Shown here one piece after another: positions 11,732 through 26,735 of a stretch of 64,000 nucleotides of DNA (position 1 is its first letter; each line of letters starts with the position of its first letter). The notes under the pieces were generated by a model. That model searched no databases, was not told the origin of the DNA, and saw only the letters and a program-made list of their open reading frames with translations. Both the position numbers and the translations under genes were made by a program. Origin of the DNA: Nocardioides sp. J54 (GTDB lineage: Bacteria > Actinomycetota > Actinomycetes > Propionibacteriales > Nocardioidaceae); the NCBI RefSeq assembly GCF_000519005.1, contig NZ_JAER01000002.1, forward strand, positions 62,640 to 126,639. Direction: 5' to 3'.

Positions 11732-12529
11732 CTATCCCAGCACCGGCATGTCGTAGAAGCGGCAGATTCCGCCGAACTCGTCCGCCTCGAGGCTCGCGCC
11801 GCCCACGAGGGCGCCGTCGACGTCCGGCTTCGCCATGATGCCGGCGACGTTCGCGGCCTTCACCGAGCCGCCGTAGAGGATGCGCACGGAGTCGGCGGCC
11901 TCGTCGCCGAAGGACTCGCGGACCTGGGTGCGGATCGCGGCGCAGACCTCCTGCGCGTCGTCCGGGGTGGCGACCTCGCCGGTGCCGATGGCCCACACGG
12001 GCTCGTAGGCGATGACCAGGCCGGCGACCTGGGCCTTGGTCAGGCCCGCGAGCGAGCCGCGGACCTGCTCGTTGGTGAACGCGACGTGCTCGCCGGCCTG
12101 GCGCACCTCGAGGCCCTCGCCGACGCAGACGATGGGGGTGATCTTCTCCCCCAGCGCCGCCTTGGCCTTGGCGTTGACGACCTCGTCGGTCTCGGCGTGG
12201 TACTGCCGGCGCTCGGAGTGGCCGACCACGACGTAGGAGCAGCCGAGCTTGGCGAGCATCGCGGCCGAGATCTCCCCGGTGTAGGCGCCGCTGGCGTGCT
12301 GCGAGACGTCCTGGGCGCCGTACCTGATCGAGAGGCGGTCACCGTCGACGAGCGTCTGCACGGAGCGGATGTCGGTGAACGGAGGGATGACCGCGACCTC
12401 GACCTTGCCGTAGTCGTGGCGCTTGTCGGACAGGGTCCACGCGAGCTTCTGCACCAGCACCACGGCCTCGGCGTGGTTGAGGTTCATCTTCCAGTTGCCC
12501 GCCATCAGCGGGGTGCGTGCAGCAGCCAT
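11732..12529 (-). CDS. tpiA: triosephosphate isomerase
   Basis: Interconverts dihydroxyacetone phosphate and glyceraldehyde-3-phosphate. The 265-residue TIM barrel shows the catalytic lysine in GNWKMNL (residue about 13), the histidine in VVGHSERR (about 105) and the glutamate loop [20 protein letters not shown] (about 178-197). ATG 12529 lies three bases after the pgk stop, in operon gap-pgk-tpiA-secG. Confidence 0.97.
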   Translation of the reverse strand: MAAARTPLMAGNWKMNLNHAEAVVLVQKLAWTLSDKRHDYGKVEVAVIPPFTDIRSVQTLVDGDRLSIRYGAQDVSQHASGAYTGEISAAMLAKLGCSYVVVGHSERRQYHAETDEVVNAKAKAALGEKITPIVCVGEGLEVRQAGEHVAFTNEQVRGSLAGLTKAQVAGLVIAYEPVWAIGTGEVATPDDAQEVCAAIRTQVRESFGDEAADSVRILYGGSVKAANVAGIMAKPDVDGALVGGASLEADEFGGICRFYDMPVLG

Positions 12530-12532
12530 GGC

Positions 12533-13732
12533 TCAGGAGTCTCCCTGCTCGAGGACGGTGATGCCGGGCAGCTCCTTGCCCTCGAGGTACTCGAGGCTGG
12601 CGCCGCCACCGGTGGAGATGTGGCCGAACGCGTCCTCGTCGAAGCCGAGGGCGCGTACGGCGGCCGCGGAGTCCCCGCCGCCGACGACCGACAGACCCTC
12701 GACGCGGGTCAGGGCCTCGGCGACCGCGTGGGTGCCCTCGGCGAAGGCGGCCTGCTCGAAGACGCCCATCGGGCCGTTCCAGAAGACGGTGCGCGCGTCG
12801 GCGAGGGCCGCAGCGAACGCCTTGCCGGACTCGGGGCCGATGTCGAGGCCGAGGGTGTCGGCCGGGATGTCGGTCGCCGGGACGACGCGGGCCGAGGCCT
12901 CGTCGCCGAAGCTGTCGGCCACGACGATGTCGGTCGGCAGGACGATCTCGACGCCGAGCTCCTGCGCGCGCTGCTGGTAGGAGCGCACGGTGTCGAGCTG
13001 GTCCTCCTCGAGCAGGCTCTGGCCGACCTCGTGGCCCTCGGCCTTGAGGAAGGTGAAGACCATGCCGCCGCCGATGAGGAGCTTGTCGGCCTTGCCGAGC
13101 AGGTTGTCGATCACGCCGAGCTTGTCGGAGACCTTCGAGCCGCCGAGGACGACGACGTAGGGCCGCTTGGGCTCGACGGTCAGCCGCCGCAGCACGTCGA
13201 TCTCGGTGGCGACCAGGCCGCCCATCGCGTGCGGGAGTCGCTGCGCGACGTCGTACACGCTGGCCTGCTTGCGGTGCACGACACCGAAGCCGTCGCTGAC
13301 GAAGGCGTCGGCCAGGGCGGCGAGCTGGTCGGCGAAGGCCCCGCGCTCGGCGTCGTCCTTGCTGGTCTCGCCCGCGTTGAACCGGACGTTCTCCAGCAGG
13401 GCGACCTCGCCGTCACCCAGGGCAGCCACCGTCTCCTGCGCCGACGCGCCGACCGTGTCGGTCGCGAAGGCGACCGGGCGGTCGAGCAGCTCGGCGAGGC
13501 GGGACGCGACCGGCGCCAGGGAGTACGCCGGGTCGGGCTCCCCCTTGGGCCGGCCGAGGTGCGCGGTCACCACGACCCGGGCGCCGGCGTCGGCGAGCGC
13601 CTTGATGGTCGGGACGCTCGCACGGATGCGGCCGTCGTCGGTGATCGTGGTCCCGTCGAGGGGGACGTTGAGGTCCGAGCGGACCAGGACACGCTTGCCG
13701 GTGACCTCGCCGAGGCCCTTGTACTCCGTCAC
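12533..13732 (-). CDS. pgk: phosphoglycerate kinase
   Basis: Makes ATP from 1,3-bisphosphoglycerate in glycolysis. The 399-residue product has the N-terminal substrate motif [11 protein letters not shown], the nucleotide region [20 protein letters not shown] and the C-terminal [19 protein letters not shown]. The start is GTG 13732 ([10 protein letters not shown]); the frame continues open into gap but does not code there. It lies five bases after gap. Confidence 0.96.
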   Translation of the reverse strand: MTEYKGLGEVTGKRVLVRSDLNVPLDGTTITDDGRIRASVPTIKALADAGARVVVTAHLGRPKGEPDPAYSLAPVASRLAELLDRPVAFATDTVGASAQETVAALGDGEVALLENVRFNAGETSKDDAERGAFADQLAALADAFVSDGFGVVHRKQASVYDVAQRLPHAMGGLVATEIDVLRRLTVEPKRPYVVVLGGSKVSDKLGVIDNLLGKADKLLIGGGMVFTFLKAEGHEVGQSLLEEDQLDTVRSYQQRAQELGVEIVLPTDIVVADSFGDEASARVVPATDIPADTLGLDIGPESGKAFAAALADARTVFWNGPMGVFEQAAFAEGTHAVAEALTRVEGLSVVGGGDSAAAVRALGFDEDAFGHISTGGGASLEYLEGKELPGITVLEQGDS

Positions 13733-13737
13733 AAGCG

Positions 13738-15947
<2,210 letters not shown>

Positions 15948-16054
15948 GCCGCTGATCCTGCCACGTTGGTCAACAACCCTCGACGGCGAGGACGACGTGA
16001 CGAACCAGACGTCCCGGCCGGTGGCAGCCGCTCCCACTCGGGGGCGGAGCTGGT

Positions 16055-17026
16055 TCAGCCGGCCTCGAAGATCCGGGCGTACGCCGCCGCGAGCTTCACC
16101 GCGTCGTGGCGGGGCGAGCCGTCACCCACGGCGACGTCGTCGACGACGAGCCGTGCCCCGAGCAGGCGCACCAGCTCCTCGACCTCGGCGAGGTCGGCAC
16201 CGACCGAGCCGCGGTCGGCCAGCACGGTGTGGATGGCCAGGTCGGGGGCGTGCTCGGCGAGCACCCGGAGGTGGTCGGCGGGGCCGAAGCCGTGCGTCTC
16301 CCCCTCCTGCTCGGCGAGGTTGAGCACGACGACGAGGCGGGCCGGCGTCGCGACCAGCGCCTCGCGCAGCGCGGGCACCAGCAGGTGCGGCAGCACGGAG
16401 GTGAACCAGGACCCCGGGCCGAGGACGGCCCAGTCGGCCTGGGCGATCGCGTCGAGGACGGCGGGGCTGACCTCGGGGACCGCCGGGTCGAGAGCGATCG
16501 AGTCGATGACGCCGTCGGTCGTCGCGACCTCGACCTGGCCCCTCACGGACGTCAGCGCATCGGGGTCGCCGGCGACGAGGCCCCGCACCTCGGCGGTGAT
16601 GTCCATCGGGGTGAGCGCCATCGGGAGCACCCGGCCGCGGGCGCCGAGCAGGCGGCCGACCCAGTCGAGCGCGTCGACGTGGTCGCCGAGCAGCTCCCAC
16701 AGGCCCACGATGAGCAGGTTGCCGACGACGTGGCCGCGCATCTCGCCGTCGCCCTGGAAGCGGTGCTGCAGCACCCGGGCCCAGGTGTCGCCCCACTCGT
16801 CGTCACCGCAGAGCGCGGCGAGCGCCATCCGCAGGTCGCCGGGGGGCAGGACGCCGAACTCTCCGCGGAGCCGGCCGGAGGAGCCGCCGTTGTCGGCGAC
16901 GGTGACGACGGCGGTGAGCTCGTCGAGGGTGAGGTCGTCGAGCAGGTGCCGCAGGGCGCTGAGGGAGGCGTGGAGGCCGTGGCCGCCGCCGAGCGCGACC
17001 ACCGCCTGCGCCCGCAGGTCACTCAC
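16055..17026 (-). CDS. yvcK: YvcK/CofD-like gluconeogenesis factor
   Basis: UPF0052 family; homologues bind UDP-sugars and affect carbon metabolism and cell-wall synthesis. The 323-residue product begins with the nucleotide-binding segment [18 protein letters not shown] and includes [20 protein letters not shown] near residue 42, both typical. GTG 17026 overlaps the end of rapZ by eight bases, indicating coupling. Confidence 0.93.
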   Translation of the reverse strand: MSDLRAQAVVALGGGHGLHASLSALRHLLDDLTLDELTAVVTVADNGGSSGRLRGEFGVLPPGDLRMALAALCGDDEWGDTWARVLQHRFQGDGEMRGHVVGNLLIVGLWELLGDHVDALDWVGRLLGARGRVLPMALTPMDITAEVRGLVAGDPDALTSVRGQVEVATTDGVIDSIALDPAVPEVSPAVLDAIAQADWAVLGPGSWFTSVLPHLLVPALREALVATPARLVVVLNLAEQEGETHGFGPADHLRVLAEHAPDLAIHTVLADRGSVGADLAEVEELVRLLGARLVVDDVAVGDGSPRHDAVKLAAAYARIFEAG

Positions 17027-17897
17027 GGCCGAGGTCGCGGTGGATCGCGCGGGCGACGTACCCCTGCTCGAGCAGGCGCCGGGTGATCTCCTCGGTCATG
17101 GCGACGCTGCGGTGCTTGCCGCCGGTGCAGCCGATGGCGACCCGCATGAAGCGCTTGCCCTCGCGCAGGTAGCCCTGGGCGACGCCGGAGAGCAGCGTGA
17201 CGTAGGCGTCGAGGAACTCCTCCGCGCCGGGCTGGTCGAGGACGTAGGCGGCGACCTCGAGGTCCTGGCCGGTGCGTGGGCGGAGCTCGGGCACCCAGTG
17301 CGGGTTGGGGAGGAAGCGCATGTCGGCGACGTAGTCGGCGTCCACGGGGATGCCGTACTTGAAGCCGAAGCTGATCACGGTGACCCGCAGCCGGGTGGAC
17401 TCGGCCGTGCCGAAGGCCTCGGCGATCCGGTCGGTCAGCTGGTGGACGTTGAGCTTGCTCGTGTCGATGACGAGGTCGGCCTCGGAGCGCAGGTCGCCGA
17501 GGACGACGCGCTCGCGCTGGAGGCCGTCGAGGAGGCGGCCGCCCCGCTGCAGCGGGTGCGGGCGGCGCGCGGCCTCCTGGCGGCGGACGAGCACCTCGTC
17601 GGAGGCGTCGAGGAAGACGAGCGTCGTGTCGCGACCGGTGGCCCCGTGGGCGAGCACGCTGCGCAGGCCCTGGAAGAACTCACCGGACCGGACGTCGACG
17701 ACGACGGCGACCGGCTGCGCGGGGCCGTGGCTCTCGTCGACGAGCCGAACGACGTCGGCCAGCAGGCTCGGCGGCAGGTTGTCGACGACGAAGAAGCCGA
17801 GGTCCTCCAGCTCCTTCGCCGCGGTGCTGCGGCCGGCACCGGTCATCCCGGTGACCACGACGAGCGGCCCGGGGGTGCTGTCACTCATGGGGGTCAT
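17019..17897 (-). CDS. rapZ: RNase adapter RapZ / UPF0042 nucleotide-binding protein
   Basis: P-loop protein of the RapZ (YvcJ) family. The 292-residue product has Walker [19 protein letters not shown] at residues about 17-34 and the C-terminal motif [17 protein letters not shown]. Its role in sRNA decay is known only from enterobacteria; in actinobacteria it is less clear. ATG 17897 was chosen because it overlaps the uvrC stop (ATGA); an internal ATG at 17888 is possible. Confidence 0.94.
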   Translation of the reverse strand: MTPMSDSTPGPLVVVTGMTGAGRSTAAKELEDLGFFVVDNLPPSLLADVVRLVDESHGPAQPVAVVVDVRSGEFFQGLRSVLAHGATGRDTTLVFLDASDEVLVRRQEAARRPHPLQRGGRLLDGLQRERVVLGDLRSEADLVIDTSKLNVHQLTDRIAEAFGTAESTRLRVTVISFGFKYGIPVDADYVADMRFLPNPHWVPELRPRTGQDLEVAAYVLDQPGAEEFLDAYVTLLSGVAQGYLREGKRFMRVAIGCTGGKHRSVAMTEEITRRLLEQGYVARAIHRDLGRE

Positions 17898-19867
17898 TGT
17901 GGTGGAACCTTCGCCCGGGGCGTCGCACCGGTGTCCTCGCGGTCCAGCGCCTCCTTGATGGCGGCGGCGGTGCGCGGTCCGACGCCGGGCACCGCGGCGA
18001 TCTCCTCGACGCTGGCCGCACGCAGCTTGCGCAGCGAGCCGAAGTGGCGCAGCAGCGTCTTGCGGCGCACCTCGCCGAGTCCGGGAACGCCGTCGAGGAC
18101 GCTCTCGACCATGGACTTCGAGCGGCGGTTACGGTGGTGGGCGATGGCGAACCGGTGCGCCTCGTCCCGGACCCGCTGCAGCAGGTAGAGGCCCTCGGAG
18201 GTGCGCGGCAGGATGACCGGGTCCTCCTCCCCCGGCAGCCAGACCTCCTCGAGCCGCTTGGCCAGGCCGCAGACGGGGATGTCGTCGATGCCGAGCTCGT
18301 CGAGCGCGCGCTGCGCCGCCGCCACCTGGGGCGCGCCGCCGTCGACCACGACCAGCCCGGGGGCGTAGGCGAACTTGCGGGGCCGGCCGGTGTCCGGGTC
18401 GACCAGCATCGGCCCGGTGCCGGCCTCGGGGTCACCGGGTCGCACCTCGGAGCGGGCCTGCTCGTCGAGCAGGCGCCGGAACCGGCGGGTAATCACCTCG
18501 TGCATCGCGGCGACGTCGTCGGAGCCGTCCTGGTCGCGGATCACGAACCGGCGGTACTCCCCCTTGCGGGCCAGGCCGTCCTCGAAGACCACCATCGACG
18601 CGACGATCTCGGTGCCCTGGGTGTGCGAGACGTCGAAGCACTCGATGCGCAGCGGCGCCTCCTCGAGCTCCAGCGCCTCGGCGATCTCGGCGAGAGCGAG
18701 GTTGCGGGTCGTCAGATCACTGGCACGCTTGGTCTTGTGGAGCGCGAGGGACTCCTTGGCGTTGCGGGCGACGGTCTCCTGGAGAGCCCGCTTGTCGCCA
18801 CGCTGCGGGACCCGCAGCTCGACCCGCGAGCCGCGCAGGTCGGACAGCAGCTGCTCCCACGTCGCCGGCTCCGGCGGGAGCTCCGGCACGAGGATCTCCC
18901 GCGGCACCGCGTCCCGGGCGTCCTCACGCGACACGCTGGCGTAGAGCTGGAGCAGGAAGTGCTCGACCAGCGAGGAGGTGTCGCCGTCGTCGGTGCGGTC
19001 GGCGACCCAGCCGCGCTGGCCGCGGATCCGGCCGCCGCGGACGTAGAAGACCTGGACCGCGACCTCGAGCGGGTCCTCGGCCAGCGCGATCACGTCGGCG
19101 TCCGAGCCGTCGCCCAGGACGACCGCCTGCTTCTCCAGCGCCTTCTGCATCGCGCCGAGGTCGTCGCGCAGCCGGGCTGCCTTCTCGAAGTCGAGGGCGT
19201 CCGACGCGGCGTACATCTCCTGCTCGATGCGCTTCATGAACGGTCGGGTCCGCCCGGCCATGAACTCGCAGAAGTCGTCGACGATCGCCCGGTGGTCCTC
19301 GGGCGAGATGTTGCCGACGCACGGGGCCGAGCACTTGTCGATGTAACCCAGCAGGCACGGCCGGCCGATCTGGCTGGACCGCTTGAAGACGCCGTTGCTG
19401 CACGAGCGCATCGGGAAGACGCGGAGCAGGATGTCGACGGTCTCGCGGATCGCCCAGGCGTGGCTGTAGGGGCCGAAGTAGCGCGTGCCGCGGCGCTTGG
19501 CACCGCGGCCGACCGTCACCCGCGGGAACTCCTCCGACACCGTGACGGCCAGCCACGGGTAGGACTTGTCGTCGCGGTACTTCACGTTGAACCGCGGGTC
19601 GTACTCCTTGATCCAGGAGTACTCCAGCTGCAGCGCCTCGACCTCGGTCTTGACGACCGTCCACTCGACCGACGCGGCCGTGGTCACCATCGTGGCCGTG
19701 CGCGGGTGGAGGTTGCCGATGTCCTGGAAGTACGACGACAGGCGGGCCCGCAGGCTCTTCGCCTTGCCGACGTAGATGACCCGGCCGCGCGCGTCACGGA
19801 ACCGGTAGACACCCGGCTCCGTGGGGATCTCGCCCGGCTTGGGCCGGTAGCTCAACGGGTCAGGCAC
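17894..19867 (-). CDS. uvrC: excinuclease ABC subunit C
   Basis: Makes the two incisions in nucleotide excision repair. The 657-residue protein contains an N-terminal GIY-YIG nuclease ([20 protein letters not shown], residues about 19-38), a UVR domain near 200-235, an RNase H-like nuclease domain ([18 protein letters not shown] near 405) and C-terminal helix-hairpin-helix repeats ([19 protein letters not shown] and [14 protein letters not shown]). The start is GTG 19867. First gene of the uvrC-rapZ-yvcK-whiA operon. Confidence 0.97.
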   Translation of the reverse strand: MPDPLSYRPKPGEIPTEPGVYRFRDARGRVIYVGKAKSLRARLSSYFQDIGNLHPRTATMVTTAASVEWTVVKTEVEALQLEYSWIKEYDPRFNVKYRDDKSYPWLAVTVSEEFPRVTVGRGAKRRGTRYFGPYSHAWAIRETVDILLRVFPMRSCSNGVFKRSSQIGRPCLLGYIDKCSAPCVGNISPEDHRAIVDDFCEFMAGRTRPFMKRIEQEMYAASDALDFEKAARLRDDLGAMQKALEKQAVVLGDGSDADVIALAEDPLEVAVQVFYVRGGRIRGQRGWVADRTDDGDTSSLVEHFLLQLYASVSREDARDAVPREILVPELPPEPATWEQLLSDLRGSRVELRVPQRGDKRALQETVARNAKESLALHKTKRASDLTTRNLALAEIAEALELEEAPLRIECFDVSHTQGTEIVASMVVFEDGLARKGEYRRFVIRDQDGSDDVAAMHEVITRRFRRLLDEQARSEVRPGDPEAGTGPMLVDPDTGRPRKFAYAPGLVVVDGGAPQVAAAQRALDELGIDDIPVCGLAKRLEEVWLPGEEDPVILPRTSEGLYLLQRVRDEAHRFAIAHHRNRRSKSMVESVLDGVPGLGEVRRKTLLRHFGSLRKLRAASVEEIAAVPGVGPRTAAAIKEALDREDTGATPRAKVPPQ

Positions 19868-19901
19868 TGCTCCACCCTACGGAGACGTGCCGACAGTGCT
19901 C

Positions 19902-19931
19902 TTACTAGGCAATGTCTGGTGGTTTACTAGG
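19902..19931 (+). promoter_or_regulatory. TTACTAGG direct repeat upstream of TPR gene
   Basis: The octamer TTACTAGG occurs at 19902-19909 and again at 19924-19931, two DNA turns apart and just before the ATG at 19935. AT-rich octamers are rare in this DNA, so this may be an operator or a leaderless promoter. The regulator is not identifiable. Confidence 0.35.
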
Positions 19932-19934
19932 GTT

Positions 19935-21320
19935 ATGGGTGGTCGAGACGCGTACGGGTACTCCCTCACCACGAGCCGCCCGGCTGCCGAGGCCTACGTC
20001 GACGGCGTCCGGGACCTGCTGCGGCTGCGGGCCGGTGCCGCGAACCGGTTCGCCGCCGCCATCACCCTCGACCCGACCTTCGCCCTGGGGCACGCCACCC
20101 TCGCCCTGCTCGGCCACGAGATGTGCGTGCAGGTCGACGTGGCCTCGCGGCTCGCCGACGCCCGGCTGCACGCCCAGCGGGCGAGCGAGCGGGAGCGCAG
20201 CCACGTGCACGCCATCGACCGGCACCTCCAGGGCGACTCCGGCCCGCTGGTGAGCCACCTGGCGGCGTACCCCCGGGACGCGGTGCTGCTGTCGGTGGCG
20301 ATGCCGACCATCGCCTTCGCCGGCGTGACCGACCTGCCCGAGGAGGCCTGGCGGATCGTCGAGCAGGCCGCGCCCGCCTACGGCGACGACCCGTGGATCA
20401 ACGGGCTCATGGCCTTCGTCCGCCAGGAGCAGCGGCGCTTCGACGAGGCCATGGACCTCGCCTGCCGCTCGCTGGCGGTCGAGCCGGCGGGCGGGCACGC
20501 TGCGCACGCGCGGGCGCACGCGCACTACGAGACCGGCGACCACGCGGCCGGGCTGGCGTGGATGGACGCCTGGGTTTTGGGCGACGGCGCGCAGACCGAC
20601 AGCCTCACGCACTTCTCCTGGCACGCCGCGCTGCACGAGCTCTCGCTCGGCGACGTCGAGGCCGTCCGGCGCCGCTACGAGTCTCAGCTGCAGCCGCGCC
20701 ACGCGGTCGGCTGCCGGGCGCTCGTGGACACCGGGTCGCTGCTCTTCCGCTGGGCGCTGACCCCCGGCGGGGTCGAGGTGCCGACCCTCGACGAGGTGGT
20801 CGCGCTCACCGGCACCGGGGTCCTGGAGCAGCCGTCGACGGCGTTCCTCGGGATGCACTCCGCCGTGGCACTCCTGGCCGTCGGTGACGACGCCGGGCTC
20901 GACCGGCTGGCCCGCTGGTGCGATGCCCACCCGGCCGCCACCCACCGGGAGGTGGTGGGCCCGCTCGCCCGGGCGCTGCAGCTGATGGCGGCCGGGCGGT
21001 GGAGCGAGGGCGCCGACCGGCTCGCCGACCTCGGGCCGCACGTGTGGCGGGTCGGCGGCTCGGACGCGCAGCGCGAGATCGTCGAGGAGGCCCGCATCGC
21101 GGCCCTGCTCCGCGCCGGGAGGTACGACGAGGCGCGCGTCGTGCTCGACGCACGGCTGGACCGCCGGCCGTCCCCGCGCGACGCCGCGTGGCGCCGGGAG
21201 GCCCAGGAGGCCCAAGAGGCTCAGGCGGCGAGGATCCGGTCGTCCCTGACCTCGATCGGCACCTCGGCGAGCGCGGAGCGGGCCGGGCCGCCCTCGACCT
21301 CGCCGGTCTCGGCGGAGTAG
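19935..21320 (+). CDS. tetratricopeptide-repeat protein (TPR38-like)
   Basis: A 461-residue, helix-rich, Ala-rich protein resembling TPR repeat protein 38 family members: AEAYVDGVRDLLRLRAGAAN at the N-terminus, then repeated helix pairs such as FDEAMDLACRSLAVEPAGGH. The function is unknown; homologues are cytoplasmic scaffolds. ATG 19935 was chosen over 19887 because upstream residues look noncoding and a TTACTAGG repeat lies there. The last 33 codons run antisense into the Rieske gene (21221-21637), and the tail (EAQEAQEAQAARIRSSLTS) looks unlike the rest, so the natural C-terminus may have been altered by a frameshift or stop loss. Confidence 0.75.
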   Translation: MGGRDAYGYSLTTSRPAAEAYVDGVRDLLRLRAGAANRFAAAITLDPTFALGHATLALLGHEMCVQVDVASRLADARLHAQRASERERSHVHAIDRHLQGDSGPLVSHLAAYPRDAVLLSVAMPTIAFAGVTDLPEEAWRIVEQAAPAYGDDPWINGLMAFVRQEQRRFDEAMDLACRSLAVEPAGGHAAHARAHAHYETGDHAAGLAWMDAWVLGDGAQTDSLTHFSWHAALHELSLGDVEAVRRRYESQLQPRHAVGCRALVDTGSLLFRWALTPGGVEVPTLDEVVALTGTGVLEQPSTAFLGMHSAVALLAVGDDAGLDRLARWCDAHPAATHREVVGPLARALQLMAAGRWSEGADRLADLGPHVWRVGGSDAQREIVEEARIAALLRAGRYDEARVVLDARLDRRPSPRDAAWRREAQEAQEAQAARIRSSLTSIGTSASAERAGPPSTSPVSAE

Positions 21321-21637
21321 ACCGACCCGTGGTTGTCGCAGCGGATGCTGCCGTCCTCCACGGAGGTGACCAGCAGCATCTGGTGCGTGCACACCGCGGT
21401 GAACGCCTTGAACGTCCCCTCGGTCGGCTGGGTGACCACGACCTTCTGGTCGGTCAGCACGACGCCGCCGCCGACGGGCACCTCGGCGGTGCCGACGAGG
21501 TCCGCGCCCGCGTCGACCGCGGGCGACGAGCCGCCACCACCGTCGCCTCCCCCGGCGCAGCCCGCGAGGGCGGCGGCGACGCCGAGCGCGCCGAGCCCGG
21601 AGAAGACGATGCGTCGGCTGACGACCGGGGCCGTCAC
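21221..21637 (-). CDS. Rieske [2Fe-2S] lipoprotein (second of pair)
   Basis: A 138-residue exported protein. An N-terminal twin-arginine-like SRRIVFSGLG segment and the lipobox LAGC (Cys about 27) predict a membrane-anchored lipoprotein. The Rieske cluster ligands are CTH (near residue 83) and CDNH (near 101). The start is GTG 21637, overlapping the stop of the upstream paralogue. The redox partner is unknown. The 3' end overlaps the TPR gene on the other strand. Confidence 0.86.
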   Translation of the reverse strand: MTAPVVSRRIVFSGLGALGVAAALAGCAGGGDGGGGSSPAVDAGADLVGTAEVPVGGGVVLTDQKVVVTQPTEGTFKAFTAVCTHQMLLVTSVEDGSIRCDNHGSVYSAETGEVEGGPARSALAEVPIEVRDDRILAA

Positions 21638-22125
21638 GCCTTGACCACCTGGTCACCCCGGACGTCGACCGCCACCTCGGGCAGCGCCGAGGGTGCCGGG
21701 CCGCCGGTGACCGAGCCGTCGTCGACGGAGAACATCGAGCCGTGGCAGGCGCAGGCGATGGCGCCGTCCTCGACCGAGGTCACCAGGCACGCCTGGTGGG
21801 TGCAGATCGCGCTGAACGCCTTGAACTCCCCCGCCTCGGGCTGCGTGACGACGACCTCCTCGTCCTTGAGGATCACGCCGCCGCCGACCGGGACGTCGGC
21901 GGTCGCGACGAGCGCGTTCGCCGGGGCCGCGCCCGGGGAGCCCGCCGGGGCCGAGGAGCTCGCGCCGCCGGTCGGCGAGGCCGGGCCGGTGCTGGCGGGT
22001 CCGCTCGAGGTCGGCTCCGCTGCCGTCGTACCGCCGTCGTCGCCGCACGCGGCGAGGAGGGGGACGCTGACACCGAGGGTCGCTGCTCCGGAGAGGGCCC
22101 GTCGCCTGCTCAGGGGGGCGGTCAT
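21634..22125 (-). CDS. Rieske [2Fe-2S] lipoprotein (first of pair)
   Basis: A 163-residue paralogue of the following gene. It has SRRRALSGAA (twin-arginine type signal), lipobox LAAC (Cys about 27), a Ser/Pro/Gly-rich linker of about 40 residues, then a Rieske domain with CTH and CACH ligands. ATG 22125 gives a compact signal peptide; the open frame further upstream is antisense to the repetitive uvrA tail. The two genes overlap and must be co-translated. They probably arose by tandem duplication. Confidence 0.87.
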   Translation of the reverse strand: MTAPLSRRRALSGAATLGVSVPLLAACGDDGGTTAAEPTSSGPASTGPASPTGGASSSAPAGSPGAAPANALVATADVPVGGGVILKDEEVVVTQPEAGEFKAFSAICTHQACLVTSVEDGAIACACHGSMFSVDDGSVTGGPAPSALPEVAVDVRGDQVVKA

Positions 22126-22159
22126 GGCGGTCAGGCTACGGGGCCTTCCTGAACGCAGC

Positions 22160-25201
<3,042 letters not shown>

Positions 25202-25230
25202 TACCGGTCCCTTGCTGGTGACTGTCGGAA

Positions 25231-25246
25231 TCGAACAAGTGTTCGT
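25231..25246. promoter_or_regulatory. LexA (SOS) box upstream of uvrA
   Basis: TCGAACAAGTGTTCGT fits the actinobacterial/Gram-positive SOS box GAAC-N4-GTTC with near-perfect dyad symmetry. It lies 30 bases upstream of the uvrA start and about 120 bases upstream of the divergent isomerase gene. SOS control of uvrA is well known, so the assignment is strong. Confidence 0.88.
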
Positions 25247-25368
25247 CATGGTACGGCGTGGACGCAAACTGCCACACCGGGGAACTACCCTCTCACCCGC
25301 CGCCGACAACGGTCCTTTTCACGCGGAGGCCGGCGACCGGGGACGGCAGCCCGGGGCATGATGGCCCG

Positions 25369-26070
25369 ATGGCCCTCCTCGCCCAGCTCGAGTCCGCCAG
25401 CCAGCGGATGCTCCACACGGTCGACCGCCTCCCCGACGACGCCTGGGGCGCACCGACCCGCTGCGCCGGCTGGAGCCGCGCGCACGTCATCGCCCACGTA
25501 GCGCTCAACGCCGAGGCCCTCGCCGGGGTCCTCCGCGGGTTCCGCGACGGCGTCCCGGTGACGATGTACACCTCCCAGGCGGACCGGGACCGCGACATCG
25601 ACGACCTAGCGGCGCTCGCCGCCACCTCACCCGCGGCCGTACGGGAGCGGCTCCGTACGTCGGTCGCCGCGTTCGCCGAGGTGGCGGACGTCGCCGCCGG
25701 CCTGCCCGAGGGCACCACCTTCGAGCGCACGCCGGGCGGGCAGCTGATGCCGGCGACCGCCGTACCGTTCATCCGGCTGCGCGAGGTCGAGATCCACCAC
25801 GCCGACCTCGACGCCGGATACACCGCCTCCGACTGGCCGCAGGCGACCGCGATGGACTTCCTCGCCGAGGAGGTGCGCCGCGCCTCCGGCCCGGGCTTCC
25901 ACGTCGTCGCGACGGACGAGCCGGCGCGGTGGACCTTCGGCAGCGCCGGCCCCGACGCCCCGACCGTGAGCGGCCCGCTGGCGGCCCTCGCGTGGTGGGC
26001 GACGGGACGTGACCCGGGGCCAGTACTGTCCAGCACGAACGGGACGCTTCCGACGATGGAGGGACGATGA
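25369..26070 (+). CDS. maleylpyruvate isomerase family mycothiol-dependent enzyme
   Basis: A 233-residue protein of the MDMPI/DinB-like fold. The N-terminal domain shows WGAPTRCAGWSRAHVIAHVA (residues about 25-44) and later EIHHADLDAGY near 141; these histidines form the usual metal site. Family members use mycothiol as cofactor, consistent with an actinobacterium, but the substrate is unknown. ATG 25369 was chosen because MALLAQLESASQRML matches family starts; the upstream extension is noncoding. The stop overlaps the next gene (ATGA). Confidence 0.85.
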   Translation: MALLAQLESASQRMLHTVDRLPDDAWGAPTRCAGWSRAHVIAHVALNAEALAGVLRGFRDGVPVTMYTSQADRDRDIDDLAALAATSPAAVRERLRTSVAAFAEVADVAAGLPEGTTFERTPGGQLMPATAVPFIRLREVEIHHADLDAGYTASDWPQATAMDFLAEEVRRASGPGFHVVATDEPARWTFGSAGPDAPTVSGPLAALAWWATGRDPGPVLSSTNGTLPTMEGR

Positions 26071-26735
26071 CCTACACCGGAGAGGTGACGCCGGGCGGCG
26101 CGCCCGACGTGCGCGAGCTGGCGGCGCTGACGATCACCAAGCTGGCCGTCGACGAGAAGATGTCGAACAACTGCTACCTGCTCACCTGCCGCGCGACGGG
26201 CGAGAACCTCCTCGTCGACGCCGCCGACCAGCCGGAGAGCATCCTCCAGGTCGCCGACGGGGCCATCGCCACCGTCGCCACCACCCACCAGCACTGGGAC
26301 CACCACCGCGGCCTCGCCGAGGTGGTGAAGGTCACGGGCGCCACCACCGTCGCCGGCGAGCCCGACGCCGACGCGATCACCGAGCAGACCGGCGTCACCA
26401 TCGACCGCCGCGTCGGCGACGGCGACAAGGTCGCCGTCGGCGAGTGCGAGCTGGAGGTCATCCGGATCACCGGCCACACCCCCGGCTCGATCTGCCTGCT
26501 CTACCGCGACCCCGAGGGCTCGCCGCACCTCTTCACCGGTGACTCCCTCTTCCCCGGCGGCGTCGGCAACACCTTCGGCGACAGCGCCGCCTTCGCCACG
26601 CTGATCGACGACGTCGAGTCGAAGATCTTCGGCACCCTGCCCGACGACACCTGGTTCTACCCCGGCCACGGCAACGACTCCACCCTCGGCGCCGAGCGCC
26701 CCCACCTCGCGGAGTGGCGCGAGCGCGGCTGGTGA
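26067..26735 (+). CDS. MBL-fold metallo-hydrolase (glyoxalase II-like)
   Basis: A 222-residue metallo-beta-lactamase fold hydrolase. The metal motif HQHWDHH (residues 74-80, HxHxDH) and later GHTPGSICLLY and FTGDSLFPGGVGNT are typical of glyoxalase II-like hydrolases. Next to a mycothiol-type enzyme it may act on a mycothiol thioester, which is an inference. It overlaps the previous gene by four bases and the NUDIX gene by four bases. Confidence 0.88.
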   Translation: MTYTGEVTPGGAPDVRELAALTITKLAVDEKMSNNCYLLTCRATGENLLVDAADQPESILQVADGAIATVATTHQHWDHHRGLAEVVKVTGATTVAGEPDADAITEQTGVTIDRRVGDGDKVAVGECELEVIRITGHTPGSICLLYRDPEGSPHLFTGDSLFPGGVGNTFGDSAAFATLIDDVESKIFGTLPDDTWFYPGHGNDSTLGAERPHLAEWRERGW

